Shown one piece after another: positions 1-7,064 of a stretch of 9,957 nucleotides of DNA. The DNA is taken from NCBI GenBank assembly GCA_022545805.1, contig JAKEIJ010000068.1:1-9957 (forward strand), in the 5' to 3' direction. Origin of the DNA: Nitrosotalea sp. (GTDB lineage Archaea; Thermoproteota; Nitrososphaeria; Nitrososphaerales; Nitrosopumilaceae). Both the position numbers and the translations under genes were made by a program. Every line of letters begins with the position of its first letter. The first letter of the stretch is position 1. The notes beneath the pieces were generated by a model that saw only the letters and a list, made by a program, of their open reading frames with translations, was not told the DNA's origin and made no database searches.

Positions 1-41
1 CTTTGACTGACTATGATAGCCAGGCGATGAAGAAGAGTTAG
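1..41 (+). CDS. possible 3' end of an upstream gene (partial)
   Basis: Reading from base 3, the frame is open from the window edge and gives LTDYDSQAMKKS before a TAG at 39-41. The piece is hydrophilic and looks like an ordinary protein tail, but 12 codons are too few to identify a family or prove coding. The opposite strand also has an open frame across the edge, so the assignment is tentative. Confidence 0.3.
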   Translation, partial: LTDYDSQAMKKS

Positions 42-93
42 AGACATGACACAAAATGATTGTTAATTCAGTGACTCTGAGTTCTGGCAATAT

Positions 94-103
94 CTATTTA
101 TTG
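94..103 (+). promoter_or_regulatory. archaeal TATA box (BoxA) for the zinc-ribbon gene
   Basis: The sequence CTATTTATTG has TTTATT at 97-102, centred about 28 bases before the ATG at 128. This is the usual archaeal BoxA distance for a transcript that starts on or just before the start codon. The same hexamer sits at nearly the same distance before two other starts in the window (4077 and 8514). Prediction only. Confidence 0.5.
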
Positions 104-127
104 AAAACGTCCTAGTCACAGATCAAA

Positions 128-373
128 ATGAAATTTGAGAAACGCGAAATTCTGTTGATTGTTGGAATACTGTTTATTATGATAGGTGTGATGGCATTGC
201 CTCACATGAATCTAATCTATTCTGTAGTAATTGCAATCTCATTATATTTTGCAATCCGAGTCTTTATCGGACGAAGAAAAAAACAGATTCAAAGAGAGGT
301 TGGGCAAGGTATCTGTGTTACATGTGGGGCACAAATCACTCAAGGCAAGTGCCCAAAATGCGATTCTACATAG
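128..373 (+). CDS. small membrane protein with C-terminal zinc ribbon
   Basis: This 81-residue protein has two hydrophobic helices (about residues 8-24 and 28-46), a basic stretch (GRRKKQIQR) and a C-terminal CxxC-x8-CxxC motif (C63, C66, C75, C78) that should bind one zinc ion. By the positive-inside rule the basic segment and the ribbon lie in the cytoplasm. The ATG at 128 fits a leaderless start, with TTTATT about 28 bases upstream. It is first in a close same-strand series leading to the large secreted protein at 537. I do not recognise a named family. Zinc ribbons of this size often bind nucleic acid or protein partners, so a membrane-tethered adaptor is possible, but that is inference. 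The complete four-cysteine motif makes a real gene likely. Confidence 0.8.
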   Translation: MKFEKREILLIVGILFIMIGVMALPHMNLIYSVVIAISLYFAIRVFIGRRKKQIQREVGQGICVTCGAQITQGKCPKCDST

Positions 374-540
374 AAATACGTTCTATAACTCGAGATGAAT
401 TCTGCGTACTCCTTATAATACTTGTAGGGATTCTTTTGTTTATGCGGACTGGGGCATATTGGGCATTAACAACTAGCTCAACTTTTCCACCATTAACACC
501 TAAAATTACAAACGTGGACTTGAAGTGGTATTACAGATGA
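358..540 (+). CDS. possible 60-residue single-pass membrane protein
   Basis: This ORF starts at an ATG inside the 3' end of the zinc-ribbon gene (16-base overlap) and ends in a TGA sharing ATGA with the ATG at 537 of the large surface-protein gene. The product (MRFYIEIRSITRDEF...) has one strong hydrophobic segment at about residues 15-31, then a Thr/Pro-rich stretch ending WYYR. An in-frame ATG at 322 would add 12 residues but overlap the previous gene more. The arrangement (short overlaps at both ends, one frame filling the 164-base gap) suggests translational coupling. No family is recognised, no ribosome binding site is visible, and the ORF is short enough to be chance. The outer Thr/Pro segment would be extracytoplasmic if the N-terminus is inside. 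Confidence 0.45.
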   Translation: MRFYIEIRSITRDEFCVLLIILVGILLFMRTGAYWALTTSSTFPPLTPKITNVDLKWYYR

Positions 541-3500
541 AATACTCTAGCCTTTACTTTATTGCCGGAATTCTTGTATTGCTGGTAATCGGCCACAATT
601 ATACTGCAAGTGGACAAACATCTTCGATAGCAAATCATATTGTCATAAATGAAGTAGAAGTAAATCCATTTGGTGATGATGCCAAGCTGCCAATTCAATG
701 GGTTGAACTGTATAATCCGACCAATTCTCCTGTCAACATAGGAGGTTGGACAGTGGGGGCAACAACTGGCCTAAAACAAGCCTATACAATATCTGCTGGA
801 ACAACAATACAAAGTCAACAGTTTATTGTCTACAACTATGTACCAATCTGGTTTCCACATGTTGGTGCTGTAGTTCAACTAAAGGGTGTCAATGGCACCG
901 TTGTTGATCAAACTCCTCCACTTACAGATACTCTGGCCGATGGTAATACTTGGCAGAGAATCTATGATGGTTACAACACTGGTTCTACAAGTGACTGGGC
1001 ATACAAGAGTGGAACTCCAGGATCTTCAAATGGAAAATTACCAACAGCTAGTACTACAACTCAACTTACCGTATCAATGTCCACTGACAAACAGAACTAT
1101 ACATTTGGAGACACTGTAAACATTAGTGGCCAAGTGTCACAGATTATCAAAAACCCAGCAGTCACATCTATTCCTCAAACTGTTAATTTGGTATTGTCAG
1201 GACCACAAGGATTCAAACAAACATTTTCATTATATCCTGGAAACGACTTGAAATTCTATCAATCTGTAAAGACTGATCAAGTTTTGGGATTTGCTGAAGG
1301 GACATATACAATTTCAGCATCATATGGTGACATACAAACAACTTCTCACTTTTCATTAAGTTCTGTAGCATTCATTCCTCCAACACAAGCATCTGTCACT
1401 ACAATGACTCTTTACACAGATCGTTCAAACTATACAATTTCCCAACCTATTTTACTATTAGGTTCTGTCTCAAACGTACTCCAACTCACACCTGTACAAT
1501 ACAAGGTCTATGACCCTACAAATACCATAGTATACCAGGGAACCCTATTTCCAGACGATCAGGGAAAACTTACTACTGCTAACCAATTTCAAAGAAGCGC
1601 TGGCAATTCTGGATTATTAATCAATACTGTAAATCCAACTTATGGAATATATCGAGTATCTGCAACTTACGGTAATGCAGCTGCAGTTGCAGAATTTACA
1701 CTACTTCCGGCTCAAGCACAAGCAAATGCGATAACGCTAGTTACTGACAAGTCTGCATATGCACCTGGTGAAACAGTAACACTAAGTGGAAGTACATTGC
1801 TCCAGGGATTGCAAAATATCGGCATCAATCCAAATCTGCAAATACTCCAGACAACAGTTGGGGGAAGCTCTGGTACTCAAACTTCTGGAACTCGTGGTAT
1901 AAGTCCGAATGCTGTAAACATGTTAACAAGTGTAAATCTTCAAAATGACAATACATTTTCATACAAGTTTGTTCTTGCTGGAGCAGCTAGTTTAGGAAAC
2001 TATCGTGCAGTTGTTTCAATACCTCAAGGTACTGCAGAAGCTGACTTTGTTGTTGTTACAAACCCCTCTGATTACAAAGGCACAACTTCCTCTTCACCGT
2101 TCACTGTTGTTACAGACAAGAGTTCGTATGCTCTTGGCGACAAAATTACAGTGTCTGGGAAAATATTGAACCCAATTCAAATAGCCACACAAAATGCAGG
2201 AGCCAGTGTAAAGATCCAGATACTAAACTCTACTGGATTGCCAATATCTTCTGCAGGCAGTTTCATCAATAATCTCACAGTGCAGGATTCGTCAGCACTC
2301 TCATACTTTGCATTTCCTGATGCCAACGGAAACTATCAAGTGCAACAGATAATCCAGTCTGGAATATACCAGCCTGGAACCTATACTCTCAAGGCATCCT
2401 ACAATAGCATGGTTGCATACACTACAATTACAGTATACAATCCGCTTGCATCAGGCTCGCAGGGTTCAATCGTAGCAAACACTGACAAAAAAGTCTATGG
2501 CGTTGGGGATACGGTCCAGTTGACTGGAACAATCTCTGCCCTTACCGGTACATCATCTTATACATTGACATTGATTCAGCCAGATGGTGAACAAACATCA
2601 TCTCCACTTCCAGTGAACAATGGGGCATTTTCCTGGACATGGACGGTGCCAAGTACTGCTAGATCTGGCACTCAAATAACAACTGACAGGTCCTCTTCTC
2701 CTATAGTTGATCCTACAATCAACGTTTATGGAATTTATCGAATAAAGATTACATCAGCAAATGCAAACTCTGATTTGTTCTTCCAAGTGTCTAAAAATCC
2801 TCAACCCAATCAAGACATTGCACCAATCGTAGTAATGACTGACAAGACTGACTACCTGTCAACAGATGTTGCCAAGGTCTGGGGAGAAGTGATTCCAATA
2901 CAAAATGCTGCATCACAAGATACTAACACTGCAGTACAAATTTTGATTTATTCAAATGACGGGCAGCAGATATACCGTGGCAGTGCAAACGTAAACCAGG
3001 GAGGTCAGTATTATGTTACTGTGCCATTACACACTGGAATATGGAAGACTGGAACGTACAAGATTTATGCCCAATATCTTACAAACAAAGTAATATCATC
3101 ATTTAATGTGACTGATCAGTTTGCAACAACTTCTACCAAGTTACAACTCTTCATGACAACTGATACTGACAAATATCTTCCAGGACAAACTGTTCTTGTA
3201 ACTGGCAGGACGAGCTATATTGTATCCATCAATAATGTGGATCTTGCATTTGGTCTTACAGGAGATACTATCATCAGCGAGGGTCAGATAATGTCAAAGC
3301 AAGGCAGTCTGCTTCCAAAAGCCACTGTATCATTTGATCAGTATGGATCATTTAGTTATGATTACAAGATTCCAAGTAATGCACCTGTTGGAAATTATAC
3401 CATAGTTGCAATGGTGCCATTTGGATCATACAATGCATACTTTAACGTAGTAAACGAATTACCATCAAAAATAATTTCGATCGTAAACGAGACTAGTACA

Positions 3501-4028
3501 ACTGGCATGAACCAAACAGGTTCCAATACTACTCATTCAACTTCACCATCTGTAAACTTTCCTTATACAATAGGTCCGACTCAAAAGCCATCTAAATCGG
3601 CTAACATGTTTGTTGAAAAGACTGGTCAACTTTCAGAATCTGTTGTAGGTGTAAATCTGAATGCTAAACCAGTCGGAAATGCAACATATTATCCAAAAGA
3701 ACTTGATGGACTTCTCAGGGTGAATCCAAATGATATCAACTCGGTAAGCATCAAGGTAAGCTCACAGGATGGAACCTGCATAATTGGTCAGGACCCAGGT
3801 TGCAAGATAACTACCTCTACTGTACGATCTGGATTCTACCAGACGGTTACAATAAACGGAATGGATTATCTTGTTGGGTACTCGGGAACAGGAGTGAGAT
3901 TGGTACAGTTTAGTATAATCCCTGCACATACTGGTGATGTAATGTCTGATGGACAATGGGGTGTTGAAATTATCAAAAAAGACCAAGTGACTAGGTTCTA
4001 TTATCAGGTCACATATGGTACAAAATAA
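537..4028 (+). CDS. secreted surface protein: lamin-tail domain plus seven Ig/macroglobulin-like repeats
   Basis: A 1163-residue protein with an N-terminal signal sequence (MKYSSLYFIAGILVLLVIG). A lamin-tail (LTD-type) domain covers about residues 31-166, with the marks IVINEVEVNP, WVELYNPTNSPVNIGGW and a closing W-x-Y..GTPGSSNG. Seven repeats of about 109-123 residues follow, each opening with a TDxxxY...G(D/E/Q)xVxxxG pattern and closing with a GxYxxxASY-like strand. A Ser/Thr/Asn/Pro-rich linker (about 980-1021) leads to a C-terminal region holding the only two cysteines seen (C1081 and C1089, CIIGQDPGC), possibly a disulfide. Many NxS/T sequons suit a glycosylated archaeal surface protein. 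No C-terminal membrane helix is seen, so it is released, held by an uncleaved N-terminal helix, or bound to the S-layer. The ATG at 537 is preferred over an in-frame GTG at 525 because it directly begins the signal sequence and makes an ATGA overlap. An AT-rich TAAAATTA at 501-508 could be an internal promoter. Adhesion or envelope structure is inference. Confidence 0.88.
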   Translation: MKYSSLYFIAGILVLLVIGHNYTASGQTSSIANHIVINEVEVNPFGDDAKLPIQWVELYNPTNSPVNIGGWTVGATTGLKQAYTISAGTTIQSQQFIVYNYVPIWFPHVGAVVQLKGVNGTVVDQTPPLTDTLADGNTWQRIYDGYNTGSTSDWAYKSGTPGSSNGKLPTASTTTQLTVSMSTDKQNYTFGDTVNISGQVSQIIKNPAVTSIPQTVNLVLSGPQGFKQTFSLYPGNDLKFYQSVKTDQVLGFAEGTYTISASYGDIQTTSHFSLSSVAFIPPTQASVTTMTLYTDRSNYTISQPILLLGSVSNVLQLTPVQYKVYDPTNTIVYQGTLFPDDQGKLTTANQFQRSAGNSGLLINTVNPTYGIYRVSATYGNAAAVAEFTLLPAQAQANAITLVTDKSAYAPGETVTLSGSTLLQGLQNIGINPNLQILQTTVGGSSGTQTSGTRGISPNAVNMLTSVNLQNDNTFSYKFVLAGAASLGNYRAVVSIPQGTAEADFVVVTNPSDYKGTTSSSPFTVVTDKSSYALGDKITVSGKILNPIQIATQNAGASVKIQILNSTGLPISSAGSFINNLTVQDSSALSYFAFPDANGNYQVQQIIQSGIYQPGTYTLKASYNSMVAYTTITVYNPLASGSQGSIVANTDKKVYGVGDTVQLTGTISALTGTSSYTLTLIQPDGEQTSSPLPVNNGAFSWTWTVPSTARSGTQITTDRSSSPIVDPTINVYGIYRIKITSANANSDLFFQVSKNPQPNQDIAPIVVMTDKTDYLSTDVAKVWGEVIPIQNAASQDTNTAVQILIYSNDGQQIYRGSANVNQGGQYYVTVPLHTGIWKTGTYKIYAQYLTNKVISSFNVTDQFATTSTKLQLFMTTDTDKYLPGQTVLVTGRTSYIVSINNVDLAFGLTGDTIISEGQIMSKQGSLLPKATVSFDQYGSFSYDYKIPSNAPVGNYTIVAMVPFGSYNAYFNVVNELPSKIISIVNETSTTGMNQTGSNTTHSTSPSVNFPYTIGPTQKPSKSANMFVEKTGQLSESVVGVNLNAKPVGNATYYPKELDGLLRVNPNDINSVSIKVSSQDGTCIIGQDPGCKITTSTVRSGFYQTVTINGMDYLVGYSGTGVRLVQFSIIPAHTGDVMSDGQWGVEIIKKDQVTRFYYQVTYGTK
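1079..3450 (+). repeat. seven protein-level Ig/MG2-like repeats within the surface protein
   Basis: Repeat units begin near 1079, 1414, 1741, 2110, 2479, 2836 and 3163, so the spacing is 327-369 bases. Opening motifs are TDKQNYTFGDTV, TDRSNYTISQPI, TDKSAYAPGETV, TDKSSYALGDKI, TDKKVYGVGDTV, TDKTDYLSTDVA and TDTDKYLPGQTV. Closing strands include EGTYTISASYG, YGIYRVSATYG, PGTYTLKASYN and TGTYKIYAQYL. The repeats are similar in protein but not in DNA, so the duplications are old. The beta-strand pattern resembles MG2-type macroglobulin or bacterial Ig-like domains; the exact family would need a profile search. Confidence 0.8.
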
Positions 4029-4043
4029 TTTTATAATCTCAAA

Positions 4044-4053
4044 CAATTTATTG
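4044..4053 (+). promoter_or_regulatory. archaeal TATA box for tsr3
   Basis: TTTATT at 4047-4052 is centred about 27 bases before the ATG at 4077 and 24 before the ATG at 4074. This favours the second ATG as a leaderless start. A T-rich run just upstream (4029-4034, after the previous stop codon) could help end the preceding transcript. Prediction from spacing and sequence only. Confidence 0.45.
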
Positions 4054-4076
4054 TTGGCACCTCTTTTGTTGATATG

Positions 4077-4571
4077 ATGAAGATTCAGGTTTTAATGTTT
4101 GAGCAAGACGATCCCTCAAAATGTACTGCTGCCAAGCTTGTAAAATTTGGAATTGCAACACGCATCAAACATCTGACCGGAAAAGACATGATTTTAAATC
4201 CATTTGCAAAAGAGTTTGTCCTAAAAAATGACCGCGACCTGACAGGATCTATTACAGCAATTGATTGCTCTTGGGAATTGGCTCAAGGAATGTTTCTCAA
4301 AAGATTTGTAGGGCTGTCAAGAAAACTCCCACCATTGCTTGCTGGAAACCCTGTCAACTATTCCAAAGTGGGCAAACTCACAACTGCTGAAGCAATAGCT
4401 GGTGCGTTGTATATCATGGGCTACAAAGAACTTGCCGATTCTGTAATTGGCAAGTTCAAGTGGGGCCATACGTTTTTTGATCTGAATCAATATTTATTGC
4501 AGGACTATCTGAATGCAAAAACAACAGAAGATGTTATACAAATAGCACAAGAATATTGTCTGGAACAATGA
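4077..4571 (+). CDS. tsr3: 16S rRNA aminocarboxypropyltransferase (Tsr3, DUF367)
   Basis: Tsr3 transfers the 3-amino-3-carboxypropyl group of S-adenosylmethionine to a uridine-derived base in helix 31 of small-subunit rRNA, near the P site. Family marks seen, numbered from the ATG at 4074, are QDDPSKCTAAKL (11-22), an IDCSW motif (63-67), the signature LPPLLAGNPVNY (85-96) followed by KLTTAEAIAGALYIMG, and KFKWGHTFFDLN (127-138). The length of about 164 residues is normal for archaeal Tsr3, which lacks the acidic C-terminal tail of the eukaryotic protein. Two adjacent ATGs (4074, 4077) could start it. The second gives MKIQVLMFEQDD and fits the TATA spacing better. It is convergent with the permease gene, with only two bases between the stop codons. 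The archaeal target base is inferred from the family. Confidence 0.93.
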   Translation: MKIQVLMFEQDDPSKCTAAKLVKFGIATRIKHLTGKDMILNPFAKEFVLKNDRDLTGSITAIDCSWELAQGMFLKRFVGLSRKLPPLLAGNPVNYSKVGKLTTAEAIAGALYIMGYKELADSVIGKFKWGHTFFDLNQYLLQDYLNAKTTEDVIQIAQEYCLEQ

Positions 4572-4573
4572 CT

Positions 4574-7003
4574 CTACATCTTTGAGCCAAAGTATTCTTC
4601 ATCGGTAGGAATTTTTCTGACTGGCATGAATCTGTAGAGGCTGCGATAAATCTTGTAGATTACCCTGTTTTCCTTTAATCTTGGGGCTATCATCTGCCAA
4701 AAGTATCGTGCCTTTATGCTTGCAAATCTTGAATCTCTTACTACAAAAACGCTGTATTTTGATTTTTCAACAAGCTCCATAGTTCTTGGACTAAATGCCT
4801 GCTCTGATTGATTTCCTGCTCCTACAATTACTATTTCTGGATCCTTGTTGAGGTTCTCAAGTATGTCCTTTGTAATTTCAGAACTCGTTGGATATACTCT
4901 TTCAACAGGTACCTTTCGAAGATCAAGGTCAAACATTTTTTCATTGATTCTGCTCAAAATGTCTCGCTCTTCTTCTGGGGATTCTACTACACCACGTATG
5001 ATTCGTATCTTACTTCCAACAGCCTTTGAAAATGCATGTGCAATCTCAATTCCAAGATCCGAATGTCTTCCCTTGTCGTATGACACAACTACATGATCCA
5101 TCTCTTTTTCAAATTCTTTTTTGATATTCACACCAAGTATGTCACAGGTTGCAAGTGAAAGTAACTTCCTGTTGTTTTTGAGATCAAAGAAATCCATGAT
5201 GAGCAAGTTGATTCCTTGTTCTTCAGTTGTTGCAAGAATTGCCTCGGTATTATCATGTGACAGTCTGACTAAGTACCTGTGGTCCGAAAAACCTGGTCTG
5301 TTTTTCAGTTCTTCGAACGTCTTCATGATTGGCTCTGCGAATCTATGACCCATTGAAAGTGGGATCTGGAGAGGAATTGTTGCAACATTCAAAAGTGAGA
5401 TCTCTCCATCCTTGTCCTTTGCAATAGCAGATGCAATAGTGACTAGCTTTTCAATTGTTTTTTTGTTAAAGACCACCATTATGCGATAGCTCTTTCTTTC
5501 TGCTGGGCCAATGTTTGCAACAAGGGGCGCATAGTGCTCTATCTCTTTTTTGGATATGTACAACTTGTAAACTGAGAACCCAATCAATATCCAGATGATT
5601 GCAATGACCCAGCTTAGCGGGTTGTAAATTAACAAAAATATTGCAAGTCCTGCCTTGCAGATTATTCCTATGATTGGCATGAGGGGAAACAGCGGAATTT
5701 TAAATCCATAATCGAGTTTGTGTCCATATAATCTCCTGATGTTGATTCCGGCCCAATTTACCTGCGTAAATAGAAACAGGAACATGACGCCTGCCACCAA
5801 TGCAATCTGTTCAAGTGGCAACCATGATGCCATTATCAACATGATAAACCCTGATGCAATTATTGCAAAATGGGGAGTATGATATTTTTTATGAATGGAG
5901 CTAAAGATGTACGGCAGGTTGTATTGTCTACCCATTGCAAAAGATACACGGCTTGAGGAAAACGTAGTTGCACTAAGTGCTGCAATACTTGAAACAAGTC
6001 CTCCTACAAAGACAAGTGTTGTTCCATATGGAATGAGATATTCTGCTGCTTTGGCGATTCCAACATCTTTATTGTCTCCGATAAACTGCCAGACTTCTTT
6101 TCCTATCTTTGATGAATCGATACCACCAAGAAAGACAAAAGTGAAAACTATGTAGAGCACTGTAACTATGCCAAGTGTAAGAAAAATTGCCTTTGGTATG
6201 TTCTTCTTTGGATTTTTTACCTCTTCTCCAGCCTGGACAATTATTTCATAGCCTTCAAAAGCGATAAATGTGATTCCCATTGCCAGGATGAATCCTGTTG
6301 CTCCGTTTGGAACAAAGTGTTGAAAGTTTACTGCCCAATCGTGGTTGACAAAAGTCATTGCATAAATTCCAGACGTTATTAAAACAATGATGATTATAAT
6401 TTGCATAAATGTTAATCCGTTTCCAATTTTCCCTGTAAGGGAGACACCTCTGTAATTTACATATGTAAAAAGTATGATTGAAAGTATCGCAATAATTTTT
6501 TCGAGTGGGATTCCGCCATACTGGGCTGCAAATCCCACACTGGTCAATATGCTTCCAAAAAAGTCTCCAATTGACACTGCATACAAACTTCCTGCTATCA
6601 TGTGGGCAAACCATGCTATCCAACCACTGATGAATGCATTTGGTCTTGGCAGTCCTTCCTTTACCCACCTGTATCCTCCTCCTGCTTCTGGAAATGCAGA
6701 GCCTAGCTCGGCATATGTCAGAGCTGTGAAGAAACTGATTACACCACTTGCAAGAAAGACTATCAAAAGAGATGGGCCTCCTTCATGCATTGCTGGACCT
6801 ACTAGGTTGAAGATTGCACCGCCTATCATGGCTGCAATCCCGATCATTGTTATGTCAAGCAATGAGAGGCTTCGAACAAGCCCTGCATGCGTATCGTGCT
6901 CCATGGAGATATCTACCGTGAGGACTGGATGGTCGAATAAATCTCTACTTGTAGATCTTGTCTGATTTGTAATGGATTTTTTGATATGTGGAGCATACGG
7001 CAC
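4574..7003 (-). CDS. APC-family amino acid permease with two C-terminal USP-like domains
   Basis: An 809-residue protein as read from a GTG at 7003. Residues about 45-485 form a 12-helix amino acid/polyamine/organocation transporter. TM1 carries the unwound-helix motif IGIAAMIGGAIF (54-65), followed by PEAGGGYRWVKEGLP and the conserved loop FEGYEIIVQAGEEVKNP (249-265). The cytoplasmic tail holds two universal-stress-protein-like folds, about 505-625 (YRIMVVFNKK...LLIMDFF) and 635-757 (DHVVVSYDKG...IVIVGAGNQ...VFVVRD), then a basic tail. Such APC-USP fusions are known in archaea, where the USP part is thought to regulate transport. The usual G-x2-G-x9-G(S/T) nucleotide motif is not intact in either domain, so ATP binding is doubtful. 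The substrate cannot be told. An ATG at 6904 (MEHDTHAGLVRSLSLLD) is a strong alternative start: it lies close before TM1 and has an AATAAA (TTTATT on its strand) 32-37 bases upstream. The extra 33 residues are polar and unlike the family. Confidence 0.92.
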   Translation of the reverse strand: MPYAPHIKKSITNQTRSTSRDLFDHPVLTVDISMEHDTHAGLVRSLSLLDITMIGIAAMIGGAIFNLVGPAMHEGGPSLLIVFLASGVISFFTALTYAELGSAFPEAGGGYRWVKEGLPRPNAFISGWIAWFAHMIAGSLYAVSIGDFFGSILTSVGFAAQYGGIPLEKIIAILSIILFTYVNYRGVSLTGKIGNGLTFMQIIIIIVLITSGIYAMTFVNHDWAVNFQHFVPNGATGFILAMGITFIAFEGYEIIVQAGEEVKNPKKNIPKAIFLTLGIVTVLYIVFTFVFLGGIDSSKIGKEVWQFIGDNKDVGIAKAAEYLIPYGTTLVFVGGLVSSIAALSATTFSSSRVSFAMGRQYNLPYIFSSIHKKYHTPHFAIIASGFIMLIMASWLPLEQIALVAGVMFLFLFTQVNWAGINIRRLYGHKLDYGFKIPLFPLMPIIGIICKAGLAIFLLIYNPLSWVIAIIWILIGFSVYKLYISKKEIEHYAPLVANIGPAERKSYRIMVVFNKKTIEKLVTIASAIAKDKDGEISLLNVATIPLQIPLSMGHRFAEPIMKTFEELKNRPGFSDHRYLVRLSHDNTEAILATTEEQGINLLIMDFFDLKNNRKLLSLATCDILGVNIKKEFEKEMDHVVVSYDKGRHSDLGIEIAHAFSKAVGSKIRIIRGVVESPEEERDILSRINEKMFDLDLRKVPVERVYPTSSEITKDILENLNKDPEIVIVGAGNQSEQAFSPRTMELVEKSKYSVFVVRDSRFASIKARYFWQMIAPRLKENRVIYKIYRSLYRFMPVRKIPTDEEYFGSKM
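6936..6941 (-). promoter_or_regulatory. possible TATA box for the internal permease start at 6904
   Basis: Read on the minus strand this is TTTATT, centred about 34 bases before the ATG at 6904, which would give a transcript with a leader of about 6 bases. The hexamer matches the boxes before other genes here, though the distance is a few bases longer. If used, the permease is 776 residues long. A start at 7003 would instead depend on the AT-rich stretch 7018-7043. Confidence 0.3.
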
Positions 7004-7032
7004 GCATGATTGTGTGTATTTTTATTCTCAAT

Positions 7033-7043
7033 GCTAAAATAGC
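7033..7043 (+). promoter_or_regulatory. TATA-like element between permease and RNase P RNA, possibly bidirectional
   Basis: GCTAAAATAGC has 4-base inverted arms (GCTA/TAGC) round an AAA core. Its centre is 27 bases before the start of the RNase P RNA P1 helix at 7065, the right BoxA distance for transcription beginning at the mature 5' end. Read on the other strand it lies about 35 bases before the permease GTG at 7003. A second AT-rich element (TTTTTATT, 7019-7026) is an alternative that would give a 5' leader of about 15 bases. Confidence 0.45.
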
Positions 7044-7064
7044 TAATCTTGAATCTAGTATCCA

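Noticed and set aside
525..536. GTG at 525 as start of the large surface protein
   Set aside because: The ATG at 537 begins the signal sequence directly and forms an ATGA overlap with the preceding ORF; the four extra residues add nothing family-like. It cannot be fully excluded.
3762..4046. 94-codon minus-strand frame over the end of the large surface-protein gene
   Set aside because: Antisense to conserved-looking coding sequence, composition unlike neighbours, no promoter or domain.
4075..4081. ATGATGA resembling a C box of a C/D guide RNA
   Set aside because: It is the double start codon of tsr3, and no D box (CTGA) with proper spacing and terminal stem follows.
6474..6965. 163-codon plus-strand open frame opposite the permease
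   Set aside because: It is wholly antisense to a well-supported transporter whose N-terminal motifs are clear; the product lacks any recognisable domain, so it is a shadow frame.
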